Shown in pieces: positions 8,234 through 15,288 of a DNA stretch of 21,222 nt. The stretch lies in the NCBI GenBank assembly GCA_027067085.1, contig JAMOMM010000549.1:1-21222 (forward strand). Reading direction: 5' to 3'. A model generated the notes under the pieces. That model searched no databases and was not told the DNA's origin. It was given only the letters and a program-made list of their open reading frames with translations. A program made the position numbers and the translations under genes. The stretch is from Hyphomicrobiales bacterium (GTDB taxonomy: Bacteria > Pseudomonadota > Alphaproteobacteria > Rhizobiales > Aestuariivirgaceae). Position 1 is the stretch's first letter. Every line of letters begins with the position of its first letter.

Positions 8234-9313
8234 ATGCGTATTCTTCATGTCTTTCGCGCCCCTATTGGTGGTTTATTTCGCCATATTCGTGATCTGGCTC
8301 AAGCGCAAGCAGAACTGGGCCATGAGATTGGCATCATTTGCGATGCCAACACGGGTGGACCACAAGCTGACGACCTTTTTGCTGAATTAAAACCACACTG
8401 TTCTCTTGGTATCAAACGCATTTCTATGGGCCGATTGCCCGGATTTGGCGATATAATGTCAGCGCGCGATGTTGGCACGTTTGCCAAACAGGTTGGGTTT
8501 GATATTTTGCACGGGCATGGCGCTAAAGGTGGTGTTTACGCCCGATTGGCAGCCTCGCGCGCTGGTGCAAAAGCTGTTTACACCGCTCACGGTGGCACCC
8601 TGCACTATTCTTGGAAGTCGCCAACAGGTTTAATCTTTCTTGGCGTTGAACGCTTGTTACTGACAAAAACCGATGGCTTGGTTTTTGTATGTGACTATGA
8701 AAAACGCACTTTTGATGAAAAGCTTGGCATCGGTTCCACCAAAAATTGTGTCGTTCACAATGGCTTGTGGCCGCACGAATTTTCACCAACGAAGGTGTCT
8801 AAAACCGCCAGCGATGTATTATTCATCGGTGAACTTAGGATGCTGAAAGGTGTCGATGTTCTGATTGAAGCGCTGGCTGATATTGACGGTGCAACCGCTA
8901 CAATCGTCGGCGATGGACCTGACCGAGGGATCTTTGAAACCTTGGTGAACAGCAAAGGCTTGTCAGATAAAATTAAATTTACTGGCGCCATGCCTGCCCA
9001 TGATGCTTTTGGTCTTGGCAAGTTGATGGTTATTCCTTCACGCCATGAATCATTTCCCTACATCGTCCTTGAAGCGATTGCAGCACATAAACCTATCATT
9101 GCCAGTGATGTTGGCGGTATTGGTGAAGTTCTCGATGCTTCTTGTCTTGTCCGCGCCAATGATAAAGATTGCCTAAAAAGACACATTCAACGGTTTCTTG
9201 ATGACCCAGAAGCGGCCCAAACCCAAGCCAATGATCGCGCTAAATTGCTCAAAGAGCACAAAAGTGTCCATGCTATGGCTTCGCAAATTTGTGCGTTTTA
9301 CGACACACTTTAA
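8234..9313 (+). CDS. Glycosyltransferase family 4 (GT-B fold)
   Basis: The 359-residue enzyme should add a sugar from a nucleotide donor to the lipid-linked EPS intermediate on the cytoplasmic side of the membrane. The N-terminal domain begins with ILHVFRAPIGGLFRHI, where the GG loop and histidine resemble the acceptor/donor loop of GT4 enzymes. The C-terminal donor domain shows FIGELRMLKGVDVLI, VGDGPDR and the E-x7-E element (RHESFPYIVLEA, about residues 270-281), followed by ASDVGGIGEV. The ATG at 8234 is chosen because AAGG at 8221-8224 sits nine bases upstream. It follows the export gene by 11 bp and is probably co-transcribed with it. The sugar is unknown. This is the only ordinary glycosyltransferase in the window. 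Confidence 0.88.
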   Translation: MRILHVFRAPIGGLFRHIRDLAQAQAELGHEIGIICDANTGGPQADDLFAELKPHCSLGIKRISMGRLPGFGDIMSARDVGTFAKQVGFDILHGHGAKGGVYARLAASRAGAKAVYTAHGGTLHYSWKSPTGLIFLGVERLLLTKTDGLVFVCDYEKRTFDEKLGIGSTKNCVVHNGLWPHEFSPTKVSKTASDVLFIGELRMLKGVDVLIEALADIDGATATIVGDGPDRGIFETLVNSKGLSDKIKFTGAMPAHDAFGLGKLMVIPSRHESFPYIVLEAIAAHKPIIASDVGGIGEVLDASCLVRANDKDCLKRHIQRFLDDPEAAQTQANDRAKLLKEHKSVHAMASQICAFYDTL

Positions 9314-9341
9314 GCCGCATAAACCATATCCAAACTCGGCG

Positions 9342-9360
9342 TTAATACTTCCTTAACCAC
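9342..9360 (+). promoter_or_regulatory. CtrA-type box (TTAA-N7-TTAACCAC), perfect core
   Basis: TTAA at 9342-9345, a seven-base spacer and TTAACCAC at 9353-9360 match the full CtrA consensus TTAA-N7-TTAAC exactly. It lies 92 bp upstream of the priming phosphoglycosyltransferase start, facing it. With the two boxes at 7331 and 7396 it makes three extended copies in the two EPS regulatory regions. Confidence 0.6.
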
Positions 9361-9412
9361 CCTCTTATGTTTGCAACGGTTTAGCCTAAAATGGTTCGAA
9401 ATTTGCGAGGTT

Positions 9413-9443
9413 TCCTTTTGAAATAAAACTTGTCTCAAAAGGA
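9413..9443 (+). promoter_or_regulatory. Hairpin covering the Shine-Dalgarno sequence of the priming transferase
   Basis: TCCTTTTGA (9413-9421) and TCAAAAGGA (9435-9443) are perfect 9-base complements separated by 13 bases. The right arm contains the Shine-Dalgarno sequence AAAGGA (9438-9443), nine bases before the ATG at 9453. Folding would hide the ribosome binding site, so translation may be regulated or simply modulated. The structure is A/U-rich, so its stability in vivo is uncertain. Confidence 0.45.
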
Positions 9444-9452
9444 CCCATCGAT

Positions 9453-10964
9453 ATGCGCCACTCCCCTGATATTGCCGCCAAGGTTATTACATCAGAAGCG
9501 TTGTTGAAACTCACACGAAACAGCGAAGATGCAAAGGTGTTCACAACACCAAACTCACACATATCTCGTCGGGTTATTGCAAGTTCGGCGCGGATTTTTG
9601 AAATTGTATTTATCGCTCTGTCAGGGGCTGGCATTTGGGCGGTGTATCTATCTGACTTTTCCCCGCAAGCCATATTGTTGTTCTTACCTGTGTTTCTTTT
9701 CGTTTCCATTTCACTTCCATTATTGATGCAAGTAAATGGCCTTTTTGACATGCAAGCATATCTGCGGCCATTTTCTAACTTTCATAAACATCTATTGATT
9801 TGGGGTGGTGTTTTTGCCGTCGTGCTTAGTTTTGTTTTCTTCACCAAAGTTGGCGAAAGCTATTCACGTTTATGGATTGGCAGTTGGGCCGTTGGTGGGT
9901 TTTTAAATATGTTTTGGGCGCGGGGCTTATTTTCCTTTTTTCTGGGGAAACTAAACTCTTCGGGCCAACTCGACCGCCGTGCGGTGCTTGTTGGCGGCGG
10001 CAAACCTGCTGATGATCTTCTCGCCTCACTTGAAGCAACACCTGTTAACGATGTTTCGATCATCGGTATTTTTGATGATCGCAGCGATGATCGCTCACCA
10101 ACGCAAGTGCGTGGATTGCAAAAGCTTGGCACGGTTGATGAGTTGGTGGATTTTGCCCGGCAAACGCGCGTTGACATGTTGATCGTCACCTTGCCTCTCG
10201 TTGCTGAAAATCGTTTGCTACAAGTGATGAAAAACTTGTGGGTTTTACCCGTCGACATTCGTTTAAGCGCTTACAGCCAAAAACTTCGTTATAAATCTCG
10301 CGCTTATTCTTACCTTGGTAATGTGCCAATGCTGGATGTATTGGACAAACCTTTATCGGGTTGGAATGCCATTTTAAAAAGTGTCGAAGACAAGGTTATT
10401 GCGGTTATTGCTCTGGTGTTTTTGCTACCCGTCATGGGACTTGTTGCACTTGCCGTAAAACTGGATAGCCGAGGGCCCGTGTTGTTTAAACAAAAACGTT
10501 ACGGCTTCAACAACGAGCTTATTGAGGTTTACAAGTTCCGCTCAATGTATGTCGATCAAAGTGATGCTACTGCCTCAAAACTGGTCACGCGTGATGATCC
10601 GCGGGTGACAAGAGTGGGTCGTTTCATTCGAAAAACCAGTTTGGATGAGTTGCCACAAGTTTTTAATGTGCTCAAAGGTGACCTTTCTTTGGTTGGTCCG
10701 CGCCCACACGCCACGCACGCAAAAGCGCAAAACCACCTCTACTATGATGTTGTTGATGGGTATTTCGCTCGTCACCGTGTAAAACCGGGCATCACAGGAT
10801 GGGCGCAAATCAATGGCTGGCGCGGGGAAACCGACACAAAAGAAAAAATCGAGCGAAGAGTTGAGCATGATTTATTTTATATTGAGAATTGGTCTCTATT
10901 ATTCGACCTATACATTATGGCAAGGACGCCATTTTCATTGGTCGAAACGGAGAATGCATATTGA
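9453..10964 (+). CDS. Undecaprenyl-phosphate sugar-phosphate transferase (WcaJ/ExoY type)
   Basis: This is the 503-residue priming enzyme of EPS synthesis, which moves a hexose-1-phosphate from a UDP-sugar to undecaprenyl phosphate in the inner membrane. Four hydrophobic segments (about 47-65, 73-92, 112-130 and 140-165) precede a CoA_binding_3-like nucleotide-fold domain at about 175-270. The membrane re-entrant helix is at about 312-336. The catalytic bacterial sugar transferase domain shows GPVLFKQKR, YKFRSM (360-365), SLDELPQVFNVLKGD with the Asp-Glu pair at 398-399, LVGPRP (413-418) and KPGITGWAQINGWRG. Length and layout fit the WcaJ family, which usually transfers glucose-1-phosphate, but the sugar is not proven here. 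ATG 9453 has AAAGGA nine bases upstream. Confidence 0.92.
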   Translation: MRHSPDIAAKVITSEALLKLTRNSEDAKVFTTPNSHISRRVIASSARIFEIVFIALSGAGIWAVYLSDFSPQAILLFLPVFLFVSISLPLLMQVNGLFDMQAYLRPFSNFHKHLLIWGGVFAVVLSFVFFTKVGESYSRLWIGSWAVGGFLNMFWARGLFSFFLGKLNSSGQLDRRAVLVGGGKPADDLLASLEATPVNDVSIIGIFDDRSDDRSPTQVRGLQKLGTVDELVDFARQTRVDMLIVTLPLVAENRLLQVMKNLWVLPVDIRLSAYSQKLRYKSRAYSYLGNVPMLDVLDKPLSGWNAILKSVEDKVIAVIALVFLLPVMGLVALAVKLDSRGPVLFKQKRYGFNNELIEVYKFRSMYVDQSDATASKLVTRDDPRVTRVGRFIRKTSLDELPQVFNVLKGDLSLVGPRPHATHAKAQNHLYYDVVDGYFARHRVKPGITGWAQINGWRGETDTKEKIERRVEHDLFYIENWSLLFDLYIMARTPFSLVETENAY

Positions 10965-12211
10965 GTATTGTTGATTCAACTCATCAATCACACCAAACTG
11001 AACAGTCAAAAATGCGCAAAGGATTCATTTCTCTTGATTTGGTCCAGCGGTTTTTGTTGTGGCTGACGCTTGCTTCAAGTTGGTTTGTTATAATTGAGCC
11101 AGCACCGTACGAAATTTTATTCATCACTACACTTGTGATAATGTTGCCAACTGGGCTTACCTTTCCCCGCGCAATAATGCCGTTGTTTTTGTTCTTGATC
11201 CTTTATAACCTTGGTGGAGCATTCTCAATGCTGCCTGTTTCGGGCAAAGAAAACGTAAAACAATTCTTTATCGTTTCAGTTTACATGGGCATTTCGGCGA
11301 TCTTTTTTGCTGCGGTGTTGTCTGATGATACAGAGCGACGACTCGCAATCATAAAAAATGGCTATATTATTGCTGCGGTTCTTGGCTCTATCATGGGCTT
11401 GATTGGCTATTTTAACATTGCTGGAATGGCTGAAGCTTGGGCACCTATTCAACGGGCACAAGGCACCTTTAAAGATCCAAACGTGCTTAGTACCTTCATT
11501 ATCGCACCCGCTATTTTCCTCATTCAAGACTTTTTATTAGGCAGGCAAAAATGGCCAATCTCGGCAGGCATCGGCTTGGTCATTATTATCGCTGCTCTGT
11601 TTTTTGCATTTTCCCGTGGCGCTTGGGTTAGTGCTATTATGTCTGGTGTTATGCTTGTCGGTTTGATGTTCATACTCACGCCCTCACCTAGCTTACGTAG
11701 TCGTATTGTGCTGCTTTGTATTTTCGGTGTGATTATGTTGGTGGTATTGTTTTTTATCGCCATGTCATTTGAAAGCATTCGATCATTGCTTTTAGAGCGC
11801 GCCAATTTAGTCAATTCATATGACGGAGGCGAACGCGGACGCTTTGGCAACCAATTGCGCTCCCTTCCCTTGCTGATGGAAAGTTACAACGGTCTTGGCC
11901 CGCATGAATTTGCCAAAAAATTTGGTCAAGACCCACACAATGTTTACCTAAATGGGTTTTCTGCGTATGGCTGGCTTGGTGGTTTCTCTTATATTTTGTT
12001 GATCGTTTCAACCATTATGATTGGCGCCAAAACCATGTTTACCCGTACCCCGTGGCAATGGTTTTCTGTCGCCGTGGGTGCGCCATTGTTTTTCACCATC
12101 CTGCAAGGAATCCAAATCGACACCGACCATTGGCGGCACTTTTATTTGCTGCTTGGCATGATGTGGGGACTGTATGCGGCGACGGTTAAGTATCAAAACC
12201 AATCTCGCTAG
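10961..12211 (+). CDS. O-antigen polymerase/ligase-like membrane protein (Wzy/WaaL family)
   Basis: The 416-residue polytopic protein probably polymerises EPS repeat units, or ligates glycan, at the periplasmic face of the inner membrane. About ten to twelve hydrophobic segments are visible. Family hallmarks are FKDPNVLSTF, a large periplasmic stretch after residue 270 (ERANLVNSYDGGERGRFGNQ), and DPHNVYLNGFSAYGWLGG, the Wzy_C pattern with PHN and a following G-x-x-G. The likely start is TTG 10961, which overlaps the preceding stop as TTGA and has GGAG at 10949-10952 eight bases upstream. An ATG at 11012 would shorten the protein by 17 residues. The overlap suggests translational coupling to the priming enzyme. 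Polymerase is favoured over ligase by context only. Confidence 0.82.
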   Translation: MSIVDSTHQSHQTEQSKMRKGFISLDLVQRFLLWLTLASSWFVIIEPAPYEILFITTLVIMLPTGLTFPRAIMPLFLFLILYNLGGAFSMLPVSGKENVKQFFIVSVYMGISAIFFAAVLSDDTERRLAIIKNGYIIAAVLGSIMGLIGYFNIAGMAEAWAPIQRAQGTFKDPNVLSTFIIAPAIFLIQDFLLGRQKWPISAGIGLVIIIAALFFAFSRGAWVSAIMSGVMLVGLMFILTPSPSLRSRIVLLCIFGVIMLVVLFFIAMSFESIRSLLLERANLVNSYDGGERGRFGNQLRSLPLLMESYNGLGPHEFAKKFGQDPHNVYLNGFSAYGWLGGFSYILLIVSTIMIGAKTMFTRTPWQWFSVAVGAPLFFTILQGIQIDTDHWRHFYLLLGMMWGLYAATVKYQNQSR

Positions 12212-12355
12212 CGCGTGACGCGTTGAATTGAATTCACTTGCTTGAATCTTAAGTAAACGCGACGCACTCTAGAGGCGATTGCAATACAAAATCCGCCGCC
12301 TAATTGCATGGTGTTTGGGGAAGGTTGGAAGTGATAGCGACCAACATTATGCAGC

Positions 12356-12390
12356 AAAAAAACAGCGTCGCCAATGACCTTGGCAACGCT
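12356..12390 (-). terminator. Intrinsic terminator of the secreted-protein gene
   Basis: Read on the minus strand, the arms AGCGT-GCCAA and their complements form a stem of ten pairs, interrupted by one internal unpaired base on each side, with a five-base loop. Seven T residues follow directly (A-run at 12356-12362 on the plus strand). It begins 12 bp past the stop codon of the gene at 12403-12891. The hairpin also faces the end of the Wzy-like gene. Confidence 0.8.
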
Positions 12391-12402
12391 GAACTCTTGG
12401 AA

Positions 12403-12891
12403 TTATCTGCGATAACCGAGTTTTACCAACACCTGACTAGAGCCATTGTTGCGGTCTTTTGCAGATACAATAACTTTATAAAAACGGGTGTCTCTTCTGA
12501 CTAAGTCATTGCTAAATTGCCATTGAACATTGCCGTTGGCACCACTGGGTTTGTGCTTTGTTTCAATGTAGTAACATTGTTGAGCTTGGTTTGTTGGGTT
12601 GAATAACACTACCCCGCGCGCACCATATTGCCATTCTGGGCCAGCACCACGGCCAATATAATTATTAAACGTTGTTTGCTTTGTATAATTAGTTCCATAG
12701 GGAATTATTTTAACGCCGTGCTCCCAATTGCCTTTGAATGATACGAAAACACGCGCTTCCCAGCCGCGATAAACGCAAAACACTTTATTTTGATTCCAGC
12801 CTTGGGCATTGGCTGACATGTGTTCGCCACCAAACAGAACGGTTTGGGCGGTTAGGGCAATTGCGGATAATATAAGTGTCTTTTTAAACAT
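12403..12891 (-). CDS. Small secreted protein of unknown function
   Basis: The 162-residue product begins MFKKTLILSAIAL, a clear Sec signal peptide with a likely cut after SANAQ near residue 30. The mature part, about 130 residues, is rich in aromatic residues, Asn and Gly. It has just two cysteines (in VFCVYR and QQCYYI), which could form one disulfide in the periplasm or outside the cell. The repeated strand-like segments suggest a beta-sandwich, but I recognise no family. The ATG at 12889-12891 is chosen because AAGGA lies eight bases upstream; longer starts would place the signal peptide internally. A good terminator follows the gene, and creA lies 123 bp upstream on the same strand. Confidence 0.75.
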   Translation of the reverse strand: MFKKTLILSAIALTAQTVLFGGEHMSANAQGWNQNKVFCVYRGWEARVFVSFKGNWEHGVKIIPYGTNYTKQTTFNNYIGRGAGPEWQYGARGVVLFNPTNQAQQCYYIETKHKPSGANGNVQWQFSNDLVRRDTRFYKVIVSAKDRNNGSSQVLVKLGYRR

Positions 12892-13014
12892 ATTTGAAGT
12901 CCTTGTTTCAACAGAAATGCCTCTCGTAACTGAAGCAATATTCCGTATGGGCAAATATGTCTTGATGCATATGCACTACAAATCCATTTTTGTTTAAAAC
13001 AATCTTTGTACCTC

Positions 13015-13539
13015 TTATTTTTCCAAATAATCCCCGCACCGAGGCGCTGACGTTGTGCCCGCTGCTGTTGTGCCCCATGGCATAATCGGCACGGTGCTGG
13101 TTGAGTTTTTGGGGCTACCTTCGATGATTTTATCTGAGTACACCAAATAAACCAGCACGTTACGCTTGGCATCACAGCCCCGCACGATTTGCATTTTTTT
13201 AAAGAACAACGAGCGGCGTTTTTTATACATTTTTTCGCCTTGTTCAAACTTGCCTTTAAATTTTATTGGACCGATTTGGCGGCAAGCCAATGATATTTCC
13301 GAACGTTCTTCGGCCAACCCTGCCCAGCCTTTCCAGCCGCCAATTTCTGGAATGGTAAAATGACAGGCAACCCCCTCAACCAATGGATCGTCAATCGCAA
13401 ATGTTGCCAATTTTGCGTCAGGAGAAAGGAGGCGAAATACTGTACTCTTTTCGAAAATCAGTTCAGGATCATCGGACGCAGCATGGGACAAACCTGAAAC
13501 GCCCAATAAAATGCCGATAGATAAAAATATTTGTTTCAT
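13015..13539 (-). CDS. creA: CreA family periplasmic protein
   Basis: The 174-residue product has a Sec signal peptide (MKQIFLSIGILLGVSGLSHA) and the CreA domain. Matching segments are TFAIDDPLVEGVACHF, a GLAEE segment followed by ISLACRQIGPI, then a Lys/Arg-rich middle and LVYLVYSDKIIEGSPKNS. Four cysteines lie in the mature part, possibly as disulfides. CreA is widespread in proteobacteria and its biochemical role is unclear; the name comes from the E. coli cre locus, but no creBCD partners are present here. ATG 13537-13539 has GGAAG about eight bases upstream, whereas a longer frame to 13587 would bury the signal peptide. No link to the EPS genes is evident. Confidence 0.87.
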   Translation of the reverse strand: MKQIFLSIGILLGVSGLSHAASDDPELIFEKSTVFRLLSPDAKLATFAIDDPLVEGVACHFTIPEIGGWKGWAGLAEERSEISLACRQIGPIKFKGKFEQGEKMYKKRRSLFFKKMQIVRGCDAKRNVLVYLVYSDKIIEGSPKNSTSTVPIMPWGTTAAGTTSAPRCGDYLEK

Positions 13540-13772
13540 GACATTACTTCCTGATAGATGAATATAGGCTAATACTTGGGCGATCATTGCGGCGATTCAA
13601 GGCCGCATATATAATGCTTCTTAGGGTCCTGACCCTTAATATGGCTAGTTGTTTTCTGAGAATCTTCCAAACAAGAAAAATGCGGGAAATTAAGTAAACC
13701 TACATAAGCAGTGCCGAGCGCGCTGTTTTTGTCGGGATTTCTTTGGCATCAAGAAAACTTTAAAGAAAAAAT

Positions 13773-13819
13773 TGGTCGGAGCGAGAGGATTCGAACCTCC
13801 GACCCCTACACCCCCAGTA
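13773..13819 (-). pseudogene. 3' fragment of tRNA-Pro(GGG), probable island attachment site
   Basis: On the minus strand this reads from the anticodon loop CTGGGGG (anticodon GGG) through the 3' half of the anticodon stem, the T arm with GGTTCGAATCC, the acceptor 3' strand CGCTCCG, discriminator A and encoded CCA. Upstream of the loop there is no D arm and no CGGAGCG acceptor 5' strand, so this is not a complete tRNA. The match to tRNA-Pro is judged from known proL-type sequences. Together with the adjacent integrase it marks an attachment site. The fragment is the displaced chromosomal 3' end, which predicts an intact tRNA-Pro at the other end of the island, beyond the window. Confidence 0.8.
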
Positions 13820-13938
13820 TAATACCCTTCTAGTTTCACAGTATTCCAAATTGTTTCATTTTTGGCTATTTACTCGTACAAATTAGCTGTTTATGTATAT
13901 CATGTTGTTTCAACGTGCAGCACCTAATTTCAATATTT

Positions 13939-13978
13939 TGTGACCACAGTGTGACCACGACAGCGAATTTGTGACCAC
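13939..13978 (+). repeat. Three direct repeats of TGTGACCAC, candidate integrase arm sites
   Basis: TGTGACCAC occurs at 13939-13947, 13950-13958 and 13970-13978, with start-to-start steps of 11 and 20 bp, close to one and two helical turns. The last copy ends nine bases before the integrase ATG. They lie about 120 bp from the tRNA-derived core. Arm-type binding sites of tyrosine recombinases, or an autoregulatory site, are the most likely reading. Confidence 0.55.
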
Positions 13979-13987
13979 GAGGATAAA

Positions 13988-15266
13988 ATGCCAAAATAAA
14001 AACTGACCGACGCATTCGTAAAGTCAGCAAAACCGATCAACGGTAAATTGACTGAATACTCCGACACCAAAGAACGTGGCTTGTGTCTACGTATCACGGC
14101 AAGTGGTGAAAAATCTTGGACATATCGTTATCGCCTTAAATCTGGCCAGCAAAGACGTGTGACCCTTGGAAAACTAATAGATGTACCGCTAGCAAGTGCA
14201 AGAGCGACAGTCATTAAACAACGGGCTTTGGTTGCTCAAAATGGCGATCCAGCTAGTGACGCTACCAAATCGCGCAAAAAGGCAAAAGAGCAACGAGATA
14301 AAGAAACCGTGCAAGACATTGGTGAGTGGTATTTCAGAGAATGCAAGGCTGGTAGGCATAGACCAAATTTAAAACAACCAAAACGACAAAGCACTATTGA
14401 TTTAGAAACGTACTATTTCACCAATTGTATTGTGCCCGAATTTGGAAAGCAAAAACTTGCCAATTTGAACCGTGCAAACATTCAAAGCTTTATTGACGGG
14501 CTAGCGGATAACAAATCACTAAGCGCGGCCCAAAGGTCTCGCGTAATTCTGCATAGCATTTTCACATTTGCCCAACGCCATGAACTGACAGACATCAACC
14601 CTTGTCAGTTTGTGACCGTGGCGGCTCAAAAGGCTCGTGAACGGGTTTTAACTGATAGTGAACTCCAAAACCATATGGGAAACGCTAACCCCACCTGTCG
14701 ACATTAAGGGCGCTACTATATCGGTTAGCGTTGCGTACTCAATATTGCTGGCAATGGTCACGCTGCAACGCCGAGGGGAAGTAACGGGAATGAACCTTAT
14801 GGAAATAGACCGCGAAAGGCGTTTGTGGATAATCTCCTCAACCAGAACAAAAAACCATCGCACTCACACGGTGCCATTATCAGACTTGGCGCTTGAACTG
14901 ATTGATAGGGCATTGTCAGTACGCAACCATGAAAGCGATTATATATTCCCCTCCCCACGTGATGCTGGCAAACCAATAAACCCCGCGGCAATGACAAGAG
15001 CATTTGGACGCATGAAAAAGGCTTTAGACCTTGGTGATATTCGGCCTCACGATTTGAGGCGTACAGGCGCAACAAATCTAACAGGCGAACAATTAGGTTT
15101 TCCGCGCTTTACAGTTTCCAAGATACTCAACCACACCAGCGACACGGGCGGAGCTGCATCAGTAACGGGCATTTATGATCAGAATGAATATTTAGCTGAA
15201 AAACGTAAGGCGTTGGATAAGTGGGCTTTGAGGGTGTTGGAAATTGCTGGAATGCAATCGGAATAA
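13988..15266 (+). pseudogene. Tyrosine recombinase/integrase (P4-type, DUF4102 N-terminus), two disabling lesions
   Basis: The intact enzyme would excise and integrate the island at tRNA-Pro. ATG 13988 opens a frame with KLTDAFVKSAKP and a DUF4102 arm-binding domain (GLCLRIT, SWTYRYR), but codon 4 is TAA (13997-13999). After a SAM-like core-binding domain (about residues 100-200) the frame breaks at an A4 run (14667-14670). Removing one A joins SELQ to TIWETLTPP and restores the catalytic domain. That domain keeps all expected residues: Arg in LQRRGEVTGM, HDLRRTGAT, LNHT, and Tyr in GIYDQNEY. Either lesion alone would stop production of full-length protein. A restart at TTG 14048 would lose part of the N-terminal domain. 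Sequencing error in the A-run could explain the frameshift, but less easily the stop. Confidence 0.85.
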
Positions 15267-15288
15267 TCTTCCATTCATCAAACACCTA

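Noticed and set aside
12304..12504. 66-codon plus-strand frame
   Set aside because: It crosses the terminator and runs opposite the end of the secreted-protein gene, with no ribosome binding site and no recognisable product.
13623..13636. Inverted repeat AGGGTC-CT-GACCCT upstream of creA
   Set aside because: The six-base arms with a two-base centre are exact, but there is one copy, no T-run and no nearby start, so no role can be assigned.
13773..13850. Possible complete tRNA gene on the minus strand
   Set aside because: The T arm, acceptor 3' strand and CCA are clear, but no D arm or matching acceptor 5' strand lies upstream of the anticodon loop, so it is reported as a fragment.
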